Part shown: piece after piece, positions 1-13,200 of the stretch
Position numbering within the stretch: the first letter of the stretch is position 1
How the letters are laid out: each line of letters begins with the position of its first letter
From: Anthostomella pinea
Taxonomy: Eukaryota > Ascomycota > Sordariomycetes > Xylariales > Xylariaceae
Length of the DNA stretch: 64,000 bases
NCBI GenBank assembly: GCA_963556695.1
Contig: CAUWAG010000003.1
Location: 4,898,001-4,962,000 of the forward strand
Direction: 5' to 3'
Translations under genes and position numbers: made by a program
The notes under the pieces: generated by a model
What the model was told of the DNA's origin: nothing
Databases searched by the model: none
What the model saw: the letters and a program-made list of their open reading frames with translations, nothing else

Positions 1-463
1 GTCGGCGGCGGCAGCACAGACTCATGTGTTTCTCATGAATGATTTGATCTCCCCTTGGCTTCCCGTTCTCTCCCTAGCCCTCCACCTGCTGCTAATCCAG
101 CCCCATCATCGCCTTGGGTCCTCTCAACTCGGGCGACTCCTCGCATAGCACAGCACAGCGCCGCGGAGCACAGCACCCAGCACAGCACCAGACGCCGTCG
201 TATTTGCGCCTCCATGACCCTGGCTGTCTCGTTTTCGGCAATGGCACTCGTGAGACCTTGAGACCTTGAGACCGGGCCTCTTCATCATCTCACCCCACCC
301 CCTTCCGACGTGGGCGAGGCGCAACGCTCTGCGCGCACTGCTGCTGCTGCTGCTGCTGTCCATCTCATGTACACGTCGAGCCCAGCCCAAGTACATACCC
401 TGTCTCGCGCTGCTGGTCCTTTGTCCAACACACCCTTTCCATACGCACCTAAAGTGACGCATA
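1..463. other. Upstream region of the first gene
   Basis: No coding frame here has gene-like composition. The stretch is C-rich with short CAG/CTG runs (about 340-360) and leads into the proposed ATG at 464. It is probably promoter and 5' UTR of the Zn2Cys6 gene. Confidence 0.4.
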
Positions 464-3238
464 ATGGTAAGACCTTCCTGCCACGTTCTTGCCAGGCCCT
501 TTACCTGGGATGGCGTCTTATTGCATATCCGTGTTGCCGCTGTGCAATGTGTTGACTTGCAAGTAGAATAGTCATAATCTCAAAAAACGCCGGCCCTATG
601 GCCACGAGGATCCCCCTGCGGTGCCGGTGGCCCAGGGTCCTTTATTTTCTGCATCTGCCACCGTTGCTGCTCCCGACCACTTCTCCTCTCAGGAGTTACA
701 AATACTCGAGCGTGCTTCCGCCATTCTCAGATGTCCGTTTCCTCAGCTTCTAGAACTTAACAGAGTCCCCTATCAGCAACACTCCTCGGTCTCCCCCAGG
801 ACTCATACCGCCTCCCATAAGAGACCACGTCTTGACACAGACATCTCACCAATGCATTCTCACCAGAAGCCTCCACACTCAGGCCACGACGCCTCTGATC
901 ATCGTCGCCGCCCTGAGGGTGCAAACAACTCTCTATTCGGGGTGGATGGCTCGCGCATCGTAGAGTATCTCGCCAACATCTCCGTGTGTTCACCATGCAC
1001 GTCATGTGAGCCCCAAGGTGTGTAACATACCGATGCATAATGAGCAACGATTATACTGACTGCCCGCGAGGTTACGCCGGAATCCCGGCAACGGCGCCTT
1101 ACGCCTACGCTCAGACAAGGCCGATGTTTGAGCACAAGCCGTCGTCTTCACACTCCCAGCCAGGACCAATGCATTCTCAAGCAGCCGGTGCTTTTACATA
1201 CGACGATACTGTCGTCGGCCAGCCGGTGATGCCAAATTATCCTGCTTTGCAACCAGACAGACCAATGGCTGTCCAGCCCAACACGAGTGGCGAAGGCATG
1301 GTTTATCCCGAGACAGTACCCGTCCAAAGGTACCCCGGCCGCACAGAGATGCAACAGAGCTCTCCAACCTCGACTAACAGTCACGTGACGGGGTCCCAGT
1401 CCTATACCACGCCGCTTAACAGTCCTGAGGAACCCAGTAGATGCTATAGCGCAGCCCAAGGCATACTGGATTCCGAGGCAGGCGGCGCCCAGATCCCTAG
1501 CCAGTCCCGTGACCTCGACATTGTCCGAACTAACCAGCGTCCTCCTCCAGCGAGAAGGGGCCCTTTCAGGACCAACGTGGAACGGGAACAGACGGCCGAA
1601 ACCAGAAGGATTGGCTCTTGCATTCGGTGTCGCATGCAGAGGATACGGGTAAGTTGATCTCGTAGTCTATGTGCTGACTGTAATACGGCTGACATTCTCC
1701 TCAGTGTGAGGCCAATCCTGAAAACAAAAGCGGCACCTGCCTGACCTGCCAGAGGGTCTCCAATGTGAAAATCTGGCGGATGCCTTGCCTTCGCTACAAG
1801 ATCACAGATGTGAAACTTTTCAAGCCTGGTCAGGTCAAAGGCCATGAATGGACTGCAAGGTGGGTGGAAGGCATCGCAGATGACATCTCGAATTGGGAGT
1901 CGACGGAGATCAAGACTATTGAGGTAACTGAGGGCTACACGGATCAGCCGGTCCGCCTTCGAGTTCGCAAATTCAAACCCCAAGAGGGGGACAAGCTCAA
2001 GCGGTACTGGGTCTACAACGGTGAACGGCGGGAAGCGGATATCCCGCCGTACGCCATCGTGAACCTCGATGAAGCCAAGGGGGCATATTCTAGTTACATT
2101 AACCAAGAGTTACCCAAGTGTTGCAAGAATGTGCTCTCGGGCAAGGAGGCACTTCTGACGGCAACGTACGTCGCAGCAATCAGAGCGGCGAGAGAGCCGG
2201 GGGTCGACGAGAAGGAAAGAGACCTTTTGAGGAAGGCGCTCCAATTGTGGATGGCCATTCGACTGACGACTAAATCTACCATCATCGTGGGGAAGGAGAC
2301 ACTGGGCATCGAACCCATGGACGAGACCAGTCCTCTCCGAGGATGCATCCCCTTGCCACCGGTGATGGGCGCACAGATCGAACTGGTCTTGATTCATCAA
2401 ATCCAGTCCAGTCTTCGACGAGACTTGCTTGAGACTCTGCAGTCCATGACCCAAGCCAACAAACACCAGACGTGGTACACGACTTACCTCATTACTTTCA
2501 TACTGTTGCACAATGTGGCCCTCCTGTGCCAGCACGATGCTGGTTATGCTCGCAAACATGGATTACCCGTGGGTCAACCGCTCCTGGATGACGTGGAGGA
2601 TGCCCCGGCTTCCAATCACATCCGTCGAGATGGGCCCTGCAGCTGACACGCAGTGTATAGACTCGGTTTGCGAGAGAAGACATGGTTCGGGAGTACCAGA
2701 TGGGTGAGTGCAACACCTCCCGCAGGCTGATGCTCTGCTCTTCTGCATCTCAAAAGTGCTGTGGCTAACGCGTCTGCCCACGACCAACAGGCGCGAACAT
2801 TCTGTTGGCATACTTCCACTATTGCAACAAAGGTAAAGAAGCCACCGAATTGAAGCAGTACCGGGTTTCGGAGGACTGATGATGAGCAGGCATATACCCG
2901 TTTTCTGCGCAATGCAAGGACTCGGACTTGACGACGTTGGCGGAGCTGGACGAGACCAAGACAAAGTTCGTTAAGCTCACGAGGTCGAATGTTGAAAGAC
3001 ACAGTAAGTTAACCAGCCGATCCTTTCCTGGTGCTGCTTGGATTTGTTGGGTGCATGGGGAGCGCCCAATGGGTGGTGATGGTGATGATGGTGGCAGCGA
3101 TGAAAAAACAGGAGTGCTGATGCGGCGATACCAGAGAACTCGTGGACGAAGATGCGACAGAGTAACGATCATGAGAACGACTTCTACTATATAAGTCAGT
3201 TGTTCGAGGAGAACTGGGTGCCGCAGGGGGCCATCTGA
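464..3238 (+). CDS. Atypical Zn2Cys6 (C6 finger) protein
   Basis: Eight-exon model: 464-466, 567-1017, 1071-1648, 1705-2568, 2661-2703, 2791-2832, 2890-3003, 3135-3238 (732 aa). The first coding exon is only ATG followed by a GTAAGA donor. The zinc cluster is split by the third intron: Cys335, 338, 345, 356, 359 and 372 (CIRC, CEAN, CLTC, RMPC), spacing C-x2-C-x6-C-x10-C-x2-C-x12-C. It is followed by LRYKITDVKLFKPGQ, typical of a large ascomycete family of C6 finger proteins. The N-terminal 330 residues are low complexity and rich in Pro, Ser and Gln, with KKRR near the start. The C-terminal half is helical and ends in NDFYYISQLFEENW, conserved in the family. It is presumably a nuclear, DNA-binding regulator; the target is unknown. 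The C-terminal exons are well supported by family-like sequence across each junction. The one-codon first exon is the least certain part. Confidence 0.8.
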
Positions 3239-5773
3239 ACTTGGGGTGGGCTTGGGTTGCAGCGTTCGGATTCCTACGATGCTTTTGGGCGGGAGTTATG
3301 CGGAGTTGGCAGGGGCAGGCGGGTTGAGGGATCGGTACCCTCAACTGACGTGGCGCGAGAATGAAGGTGGCCTTTGTGGATGAGCAGGCGTTCGCAGGCG
3401 GGGAGGCATTGGCGTGTGGTGGACACCACCCGTGCATTGCATCAAGCACCTGCACCAAGCTAGAGGCGAACCCAGGCCCACGGCGGCCCCAGAGAGGTGG
3501 AATCAGTATCGGCTGTTGTGCGCCAATGCGTAGTAGTGAGCTGCAATAGGAAGTATGCTTTGCAGGAGAGGCGTCGATCGGGTGTCCTTCATACCAAGTA
3601 CTGTAGCTGTCATATCAGAAAAGATCAGACCACACACCACAGACCACACACCACAGCGCGCACTTCACACCGCCTGCGTATGACTTGGGCAGCACACATC
3701 TGCCATGCATCTGCCACGGGCCGACCCTTCTGCGAAGAAACGTCACGCAAGGGCGCGGGCCAATGGCCATGGTGAAGCCACACGTATAGACCGCCCACAG
3801 CAGGACCGCCCGGGGGGCGTGGAGTCGTGGAGTCGTGTGTCGGTTGCCCAAAGTAAGACAACGACAAGCCCAACCTCCCGATGGGGACGCCTCCGACCAC
3901 CGGACGGACCCCTGGACCCCTGGACCCCTTTGCTGCAGGTTACCTCTGTTGCACATGGGCATCGACGAGTGTAGGTACGGTATTGATACCTAGCACTGGG
4001 CCATTGGGCGTGGCTGCCCGTCAACCAGGCCAATGGGACTCGAGGTCGTTGGCGATCGGATCAACAGCCCACGATTCACACAGCTGCGGGAGCTCTGGAG
4101 ATCGCTACCCGGCTCCGACCCCACCAACCCGGTCGCAACCAGGTCGGCTAAGTCGGCCACATTGGATGGATCATGGATGGACGCTGCAGACGCTGCAGAA
4201 TGCGACGTAGAATGCAGAATGCAGAAATGCAGAGAGCAGCGGACAGAAAGCAGAGAATTGAAACCGGTGACCAGGGCCTGTCGAACTTATTCCATTCTCA
4301 TCCGCCCCAGCTATCCATCCGCCATCCGTCCATCCGTCCATCCATCCCTACAGTAGCTACCTAGGCTACCTAATAAATGTGAGAGCCGGGCTTGAGTCTG
4401 CAAAGATGCAACGCTCCCGTCTCTGGCAGTCTGGCTCTCTCCCACGCACGACCGATGCGGCTCCTTGTGGGGGTGTGGGGGAGGGAGTATAGGTACCCAG
4501 GCTTTTGACGGGGCCCCTTTTTGAGTCTTGACGCAGGGTATCAATGTGGGTACCTCCCACGACTTCCAATCCATCCAATGTTCTCCGCAAAGGCCTGGCC
4601 ACCTGCACTGCAGTAACTGCCGGGTCCCTTCCTGGACAGTGGATCATGTCCGCTTGGCTGCCCGGGTGGGATATGATTGATGCCTGCCTGTCGTATTGCG
4701 CAGCGCACGCGGCCGTTACTTCCTCAAGATGGCCGTCTTCTCTGCCGCACATCAAATGGGCGTGGGAACATTGAAACCCCCGTTGCATGTGCCATGATGT
4801 GCTGCGCTTGCTCGTCGGGTCAATTTTGCCATCATGATATAATAATAACATTGAACGGTCTACGTACCTATAGGTGCGCCTGCCGGGCCCTTGCGGATTT
4901 GTGCCACTTCCTAATTCCCACTGAGACCTTCGACCTTCGATGTTGTGATCACATCCACCACGCGCTACTGCCTCGAGATGTCCATCTCCCGTCTACAGTG
5001 CACGACATTGCAACCCGTCCGAACTTCTGGCGCCCAATGCCTGCTGTCTTACATCGGGTTAGGAGTCACCAGTTGAACGGTGAACCTGGGCCTCATTGAC
5101 ACCGTCTGCCACTTCCACCTGCCACCTGCCTCCCGTGACACCTCACACCTCACACCTCATCTCTTCTTCTCGCGCCTGTTCGGTCAGGTTCAGTCGGCTA
5201 TTGACCATCTCGGGCCTGCCTCTTGCCTCCTGCCTGCTGCCTTGCTGCTGCCAGAAAGGCGGGAGACGGCTGAGTGGTCCTGGGTGTTTGCTTCCCGTCT
5301 GAAGTTCGCACTTCACACGCAAACCTCTTGTCCCGAATGGCATGCGAATGGCAGGAGCACGAGTGCAGTACACGTACCTAGTCCAGCACGCAGGCGCTGC
5401 GTAGGTACCCCCTTCCCGCAATGGTTTGCTCCTGCTCCTGCTCCTGCTTGCTGTCTACATAATCAACTATTTAGGAGGAAAGCACGCTCTCGCGCCTGTC
5501 TCCAGCTCGACTCTGCAAACAAACAGTCTCGCCTCGCCACAAATAAATAGAGATATATATATATATATATATATATATCTCTCTTCTCCCTTCCTCTCCT
5601 TCTCTCTCTTCCCTCCCACCACCTTCCGCTCATTGAACATCACGACATCCTGTCACTCCAGCCTGGTTCATACTTGAGCCCTATCCTATCACTAGGAACG
5701 ATACAGGCCCGCTTCTGGCATCTGCAACTCCTTCGGTTCACACAGTAGCATTTCCTTTGTGATCACGACGAAG
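3239..5773. other. Intergenic region, no gene supported
   Basis: About 2.5 kb without a convincing coding frame. It holds short tandem or low-complexity tracts: an ACCACACACC-type run near 3636-3657, a CCCTGGAC repeat near 3905-3925, ATGCAGA repeats near 4205-4230, a CATC-rich run near 4315-4347 and a CT-rich stretch at 5579-5635. The last kilobase is probably the promoter and 5' UTR of the dioxygenase gene. Confidence 0.5.
5553..5578. repeat. (AT)13 microsatellite
   Basis: Thirteen uninterrupted AT dinucleotides directly followed by a CT-rich tract, about 200 bp before the dioxygenase start. It may double as an AT-rich promoter element. Confidence 0.9.
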
Positions 5774-5775
5774 GT

Positions 5776-7224
5776 ATGTCTCCCGCTCGTTCGGCACAGC
5801 TCACGGCTGACATCTCTCGAGACAAGATGGACTACATCCGTGGTGCCGGCCCTGTCATGGCTTCCAGCCTGAGCGATGCGGCTCTCTCTCTACCTCTGCA
5901 TCACCTGCGAGAAGATCTCAGCCCCAATGGTTCGCTGGATGTTCCGACCGGCTTTCCGACCAGTCTTGCTGGCAAATCTGTCTGGACCGGTGCCAGCTTC
6001 AAGCAGGCGCACGAAGCCATCTGCCACTTGACCGACACAGATCAGGCTGAGCTCTGTTCTGCCAAGGATCACTTTAACGGTATGTTCACGGCTGCATGTC
6101 TGCTTGGTGTGGCAGAGCTGACTCGTATCCCAGCCCAGGGACTGGATGGTGACCTCGTCAACCGAGACAACTTCCCCCTTCCAACTCTTGGCCCCAAGCT
6201 GGAACAGCTCGTTCGGGATATCTACGAGGGACAAGGTTTCTGTGTTGTTCGCGGCATCAACCCGAACGATTACTCGGTCGAGGACCTCACCATAATCTGG
6301 TTGGGAGTTCAGGCGTACATTGCCGACCAGCGAGGTTGCCAAGACGATCGAGGAAACATGTTGGGTAAGTGCACATGCGAGCATGTTGGGACAAGCAGAT
6401 TCTGACACTGGAGACAGTCCACATCATCGCCGACAACTCGACTGAGGCCAAGCTGGGCCACCACCGTCACTCGACCTCCGCCATCGTAAGAGAATCTGTT
6501 CTAGGCGTCAAGGTGGCTGATTGTTCCTGCACTAACGCCCGCGTCTAGTCGTTCCACAACGAGGAGGCCGGCGATGTGGTCAGCTGGCTGACGCGCAGCA
6601 CTGCATCCACTGGAGGCAGATGCATTCTGGCCCCTGTCCACACGATATACAACATCCTTGCGGCCCATCGCCCCGACATGATTCGCACCCTTGCCAAGTC
6701 TGATTGGCCCGTGGCGCTGTAAGTTTGCTGCGGACTCGTCTTTGGCCGAATGGAGCTAATCGTGATCAATTTCTGTCAGGCCGCACTTCCAGTGCCGACC
6801 GTTGCTTTTCTATCACGACTCAAAGCTGATGATGAACTTCGGTCGCACTCCGTTGCTGGGAAACGCTACTCACCCCCGTCCAGAGCATCTCCCCAAGCTC
6901 AACGAGCGTCAACATGAGGCCCTCGACACGGTGGAGGCGATTGCGCAGGCGATTCAGTTGGAGGTGCAGACCCAGGCGGGTGATATGCATTTCATCAACA
7001 ACTTCACTGTGCTCCACCGACGTGAGGGCTTTGTCGATGGGGCTGCCGCCGAGGAGAAGCGACACCTCGTCCGCATGAGACTGCGCAGCTCGCAGCTGGG
7101 ATGGGCCATTCCAGAGGGCCTCCAACGGGAATGGGCCGAGGCGTTCGAGACGGACAATTGCAAGGTCTGGCATCTGGACCCCATGCCCGGTGATGCGTTC
7201 CCGCTTCGCAAGTACACGAACTAA
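5776..7224 (+). CDS. TauD/TfdA-like 2-oxoglutarate/Fe(II) dioxygenase
   Basis: Five exons: 5776-6079, 6134-6364, 6418-6485, 6549-6718, 6780-7224 (405 aa). Introns are 53-63 nt with CTGAC-type branch sites. The fold is the fungal TauD/TfdA-like oxygenase: an iron-binding H-x-E in SFHNEEAGD after the HHRHSTSAI loop, and the distal His (TVLHRREG) with a conserved Arg (RHLVRMRL) for 2-oxoglutarate near the C terminus. Such enzymes hydroxylate small acids or taurine-like substrates; the substrate cannot be read here. Start choice: ATG 5776 lies inside a perfect GTATGT donor at 5774, followed by CTGAC (5807) and AG at 5821 or 5826. A 5' UTR intron and initiation at ATG 5827 (388 aa) is therefore a strong alternative. 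An AATAAA at 7552 lies 330 bp past the stop. Confidence 0.85.
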
Positions 7225-10200
7225 ACCAGCATCCTCGCGACTGTCACCGAAGGTCCACCAGCCATGAAGTTCAGGAGGGGGGTTGCATCGGTCATGGACG
7301 GTGGAATAACAAAAGTTGATGAATTTCGGAGTGCGCGAATTGCCTTTCATTGCCTTTTCGACCTGGCCGATGGCCAATGCTGGACGCACAGGGTTGTAAA
7401 GCCCCCTCTCGAGTTGAAGAACGGTTTTACCCTTGAGGCATGTGTGCCGGCTGCTGTATCGATGATTGCGGTGGAGGCGGACATGGACAAGGTGGCCCTC
7501 CCCACAATCATGTACTTACCTACATATTATTAATCTTGCTGCATCATAAAAAATAAAATTTTAAAGTACCTTGGCACCTTGTCGCAGCACCATCGCGCGC
7601 AGAACTGTTGTGACTACGCTTATGAAGACACTGAAGGAAGAGTCGAGAGGGCGACGAGCGCTAACATTCAGGTGCAGAAGGGGTTGGCCGTTTCAATCGA
7701 CCTGCATGTACCGATGGCTGTAATCGTGCCATGGCCCCTACACGTGTCTGTACATGTATGTATGTGATGCCGCGTCTGCGATAGTGTCATGCTGCTCTCC
7801 ACTGTAAGAAGCCGCCACTGTCGAATCAGACCAGATCCCTCGGGGGCTCATCTCTGATATGGGTCAGTCCTGCACGCCCATTTCTTCTTCTGCTTCTCCT
7901 TCAGCTGCAAGTGAAGAATCGTTGCATGACTCGACCCTCGAGCTATTTATTGTACGGAGGCCCAAGTGTATTCGGCACCCACGGCACCGCATGATGTCGA
8001 AATAAGCAAGCCTCGCGCGACGCTAAGGGCTGACCCCATAAGTCCATTGCTAAGCACCGCGAACACGCTTCCCTAAGGTAGGTATATTCCCACATGTTAG
8101 GCGCCTTCTAGGTCAGTACTTTGCCTACTAACGACAGGCAAAGATAGGTATATATCACCACTTGTTCTGATCTATAATCATCTGCAATGGTATAGATATA
8201 TAACTTTACACGACAATCACTTCTTGTTATGTATAAACTCGATAGTTAGTAGTTACCAGGGGGCATCATATCCATACGGGGCCTATATCTGCTAGCCGGG
8301 GCCGCAGCTGGGTCGATCCGCGCTGGCATGGTCTATCAATAGATACCTACTAGATACCGCTTTTTCTAGGCAAACGTTTAATACTCCTTACGGACCACCA
8401 GTTCGCCAAGCCAGACAATTCACACCTACAATACTTATCGTGTTGACAATAGATCTGCGTATGACAAGGTTCCCCGGATTGCCAAACCAATCATGGTCAG
8501 AAGAATGAGCAGGTGGTCCGTGAGGAGTATTAGAGGTTTGCCTGGTGGAAAAGGCGGTACCTAGGGAGTGCCAAGGAAGGGCCAGACCGACCCCAGTGCC
8601 CCCCTGCACGTTCATTAGCGTCCAGTGTCCACTCTCACTCACGTGGGCTCCTGGGTGAAGGGATAATCTGCATCGAGATGGAGACGAGCAACAAGGTGGT
8701 GCTTGTCACAATTTCAAGAACGTGGAAACGCAGTGAACTTCTCCGCCAGGTCCAGGCCCACACGCCACAGCCACAGGTGTCGCAAAGAAGAAAGCAGCTC
8801 GCTGGTGAAGGAGGAGAGAGGGTCACGCAACATATCGAAAAGGCGGTCGGGTTTACATTGCTTCTGAGACTCGCAGCGAGGGGCCCCGATGAAGAGATGT
8901 GATCGATCGGCTTGATACGTGACCCCGACTTACTGACTTGATGTGGGAGAACCGGACGCAGCGCCAACAAGCGCACACCGCGTCAAGAACTTCGCTGAAG
9001 AAGAGGAAAGAAGTATTCTCGACTCGCTCTTGATATCCACTCAGTACTCCACCGGCCCCCCAATACTACTCGACCTTCCCCCGTCCCGCTGCTGGCCCCG
9101 GGACGTCGGAAGTCCTGACCTGTGCTAGGTAAGTGCATATCCTGATCTGCTACCGCCCGCCCGTGCAGACGAGGAGGGCATTTGCAAATTCCCATGATCC
9201 TGTGATTGCCTGGGCCCCACGCCGCTGGCACCGCGAGCCAGGGCGGCAGAGAGAGCATGGCTGCTGCTGCCCGCAGGCATTCTTCGGCAGATCACAGCAA
9301 CGACCAAGTCTACTCTACCGGCAACAATGCAGCCTCACAGCCGCTCAGATCATCAGATGTACAATGTGCCGCCGTCGAATCTATGGGTTCCAAAGCCTTG
9401 GCTTGGCCCAGCGCCATGTTCGAGGGTAGGCCCACCCTGCTAGCTTCAGACCGAAACCATGGACCAGAGCAGAGCTGCATTGGGATGGTGGTCGGCGAGG
9501 GGGGTATGGGATCCCAAGTCGGGCACTGTGCGCATCTGGACTGCACTCAGGGCTGCTACTCTCTCCTCTCTGCGGACACCGCCCCAGGGAAAACACGTCA
9601 CTGTCGACGTGCATTGCTTCTGCATGCTCCGCCAGGGATATTTGCTGGAGGACTTCGAAGCCGTCGTCCGCGAGATTGTTTACACGCAGCGGGCCTGGCT
9701 GCGGGCATGCATGTACACGCGGTTGTCTTCCTTCTGTGGCTTGATGGGCAGCTACCGGCGTGAGCTCCATGCAGTCAAAGAACAAGCACACGGCAAGGGT
9801 CACGCAGCTCGGTTTCGGCTGACTGACAATCCCCAGGGGCCTGCAGGATGATAATTGATGAAGAATCTTCTCCTGTCACTTTCAGATATCCTTGTAAAGC
9901 GAGCACGACTCTTGCCTGCCCCGAGGGAGACTTCAAAGACAGCCAGGTTGGGGGTACAGCATCTTGGGGTTCAAAACGGTTCCCCAGTGGCTGCTTCCTG
10001 GATATGTCATTGGGCGTTCTGTCAAGCTGGGGACTTCTGCAAGCCAACCGGTGGCTGGGGTACGATAGGATGAAGGCTGCACCCATGACCATATCAGCTG
10101 CCCACGAGAGCGACCAGTTCCACGAATGCGGGACGGGTCCTCGTCAGGTCAAATCTTACTTCCTCAAGCTACCCGCCCGGTTTACACAACATAAAAGCAA

Positions 10201-13200
10201 GGGCAGATGCCTGCTTTGGGGTTTGCAGGTATGCTGTGAGACCATACCTATAACCCCATAGGTAAACGCCGTCGTCTCCGCGTTCAGTTGCGTTGCCGCC
10301 CAAATTGGGGAGGTAGCTGGCTCGCAATGCCACGTCGACCCAGGATCCCAGCGTTGGGCACCTATGGCGAGGATAACTACCAATGGCTTCGCTGCGATAA
10401 TCATTTACCATACAATAAAGCCTTCATGATACGTGGATGGCTGCCTCGCCAAAGCTGACCGGTGAGGCAGGGACATCCTCATACGCCCAGCTCACGGGAC
10501 AACCGGGACGAAAGCCAGGATCCCATGATCAACGTACGGTTTTGCTGGCTAATACGATCGATTAAACGAAGATACGAGCGAATCCCATCGCTATGGTTAC
10601 CGGTCTGCGACAGGGTCCTGCTACGAGTATCCCAAACGCATTCCAGAGGTCTCCGAACAACCTTGCTCGCGGGACGGCAGAATGATGGAAGACGCAGTTG
10701 TCCCGAAGTCTGTTTCGACACCATCTCGATCACTGCCACAGCCAGTCACAGGTGTGTGGCAAATGCTTCACCGACCCTTCTTGCGAAAGAGAGCAATGCA
10801 ACAGTGGTTGGGCATCTACAGAAACCACCCTACGCAGGTCCCATGACCGCCAAGCAGAGAGCTCGTTCCGATGACCGCAGCACTCTGCCCGGGCCGCCCA
10901 CGACAGATGTACGTAACATCAACCCAATCGTGGTGCCAGACGGGGGTCAAGACAGTTTCACGACTTCCGGCGCGTAGTCGTCTTAAGGCGTCCAGGCCAT
11001 TGAGCGTCAAAATTTAAGATTCGAGCTCAGCTGTTTCTCGAGGTGTGGTCGTCTTGCACCTCACCAACATCACCTTACCGTCAACCCTCAAAAAGAATCG
11101 TCGCTCATCGAGCGGGCCCTCGTCCCGAGAAGTCTTCCCCGCTGTCGGAAACGCGAAGGAACGTACCTACGGCCGGGACGGACGTCTTGAGCCTGACAGG
11201 GCATTCTGCTCGAGCCAACCCGATGCGACGCCAACTTAGCATATAGTCAGCTGTCGGGCCTCAACGACCTGCAAGGCCATACATTGAATCTGGAAGAATT
11301 GCCGCGTCACCTCCAGCGAGCCGGGTGCGCCCTTGGACGTACTGCCTCTGCAAGACCTATGGTGTTTGGGGTCTCAGGGGCGGGCCATCCAACTCAGTCT
11401 GAAGATGCCGAACTCGCAAGAATGGACGGTCAGATGGGGAGAGAACGAGACTAGGGAAGAGTGTGGCTTTGGCTCGATGGCCGGGACCCGGATGGTTATC
11501 ATTTCGCGGACGCGTGCCAGTTCTGGCCCTGGGGATCCGTACTGAGTACAGTCAGATGTCTGACTTTGGCTGGCTCCCTCTTTGCTTGACTACTTACTTC
11601 AGGGGTAGATGGGCTGTCTTCTTCTAAGGCAGGTGGTAATAAGGGCTCAAGCAGACTGGATGCCTACCCGCGTGTTAGGGAGCGGCTATCTTCGTCAGGT
11701 CACGTCGATGAGTTCTGCCTTTGGGTTCCTTGGCTGTGGGTTCTTGGTATGATGCTGTCTGTGGTAGACGTCTTTTCGAAGGTACTGACGTGTGCGAATC
11801 TGCGATAGCAACATACTGGCTGAGAACTTCGAAAGGGGGAGGAAGAGCTGGCAGGTGAACTTCAAGCATCGAGAGGATGTCTCCGAGAAGAAGTTTATGA
11901 ACTTGAGATGGTAATAGCACCACCGTTTGCGACCTCGTTCCCGCTGCTCATGGTTCCCTCAAGACGTGCTTGCAGACGGAGTGGATAGGTACCTAGGTAG
12001 CAGAGCGGCTTCAGCGACGCTATCCGATGTTTCATGGTTCTGCGGAATGCCCCCTTCCCTTTCGGCATGTCGCTGTCACTGGAGCTTTTGGCTTCGCTCG
12101 CGATGTGGTTGGTGATCGAGTGAAGGCATGATTGGCGTTGAGGTATGAGAATACACTATTCCTAGCGATTATAGATGCGATCCGCCTGGTTTACATTCGG
12201 TCTTTGATCTTTTCTTTGACATTTTCTGTTGGTTTGTACGTTGGCTCGCGGTGGTGGAGATGATTGTCGCTGCGAAGGGCTTATTGAGACCAATGTCGTT
12301 GACTATACGTATCTAGGATGACGGGTTGACCATTAAGTATTAATGGCTCTTTCATATATACGTGGTCTTTTGTAGACATTGAAGGCTTGTTGTCTTGTCC
12401 CTAATTCATGCCTCTAGTAGGATGTTAGGCCTCCCCGTCTGGAGGAATGCAGATGGGTATGTAGGCAATGAGTGCCACTCCGACAGTGCGGTTGTTTCCT
12501 GGAGCTTGAATGGCAGTGGTTGCTTCCCAACGAGCTCATGACTTCGTCATGACATCGTGCCGCCCATGCCAATGTCGGTTTTCAGACTGGCATACTTGTG
12601 TTGGCGTCATTCTGGATATCAGTTCATGCTAACTCTCCATATACTCTCTCGACAAGCCCTATTTTGGAGTAAAGGGGTCGTCGAGATGGGATCTCTTCAC
12701 TACTTAACCGTCACGACTCTTATGAGATTCGAAGACCAAAGACTAAAATTCAGATACTCGAAACGTCCTCGGTGGCACTGGTTGGCATGTCTTTCGACAC
12801 CGGTCTCCTCTGAACAGGTAGTCTACCAATCGCCGTGCAGATGATCCATGTTGAAAACAGCTGGAGAATACGGCACCTGACCTCTTCACATCTGTGAGGC
12901 TGATGTGGTTTGGTAGCCGGTCAACGAGTACCGCATATAGCAAGTACAAGCGAGAAGATTTGGTGCCAGTGGTACGCAAGATTGGAACCATGGGTGACGA
13001 CCTTTCGTATGCGCGCCATCTGTAGCCCAGTAAGAATTTGCGCAGAGTTTGACTCTGTACTGATCAAAGATATCAATAGGCTATGGGAGGGAACTTGACT
13101 GCATCGCAATCTTTCGCCTCTTGACCGGGGGGAAGACGCTCTCACAGGTTGGACTTTCTGCCGTGAGCTTGAAACATATTGACCAGTGTGTCTTGGGAAA

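Noticed and set aside
10462..10977. A 171-codon plus-strand open frame in the gene-poor region
   Set aside because: Arg/Ser/Thr-rich, with no domain and no conserved-looking segment or promoter and intron context.
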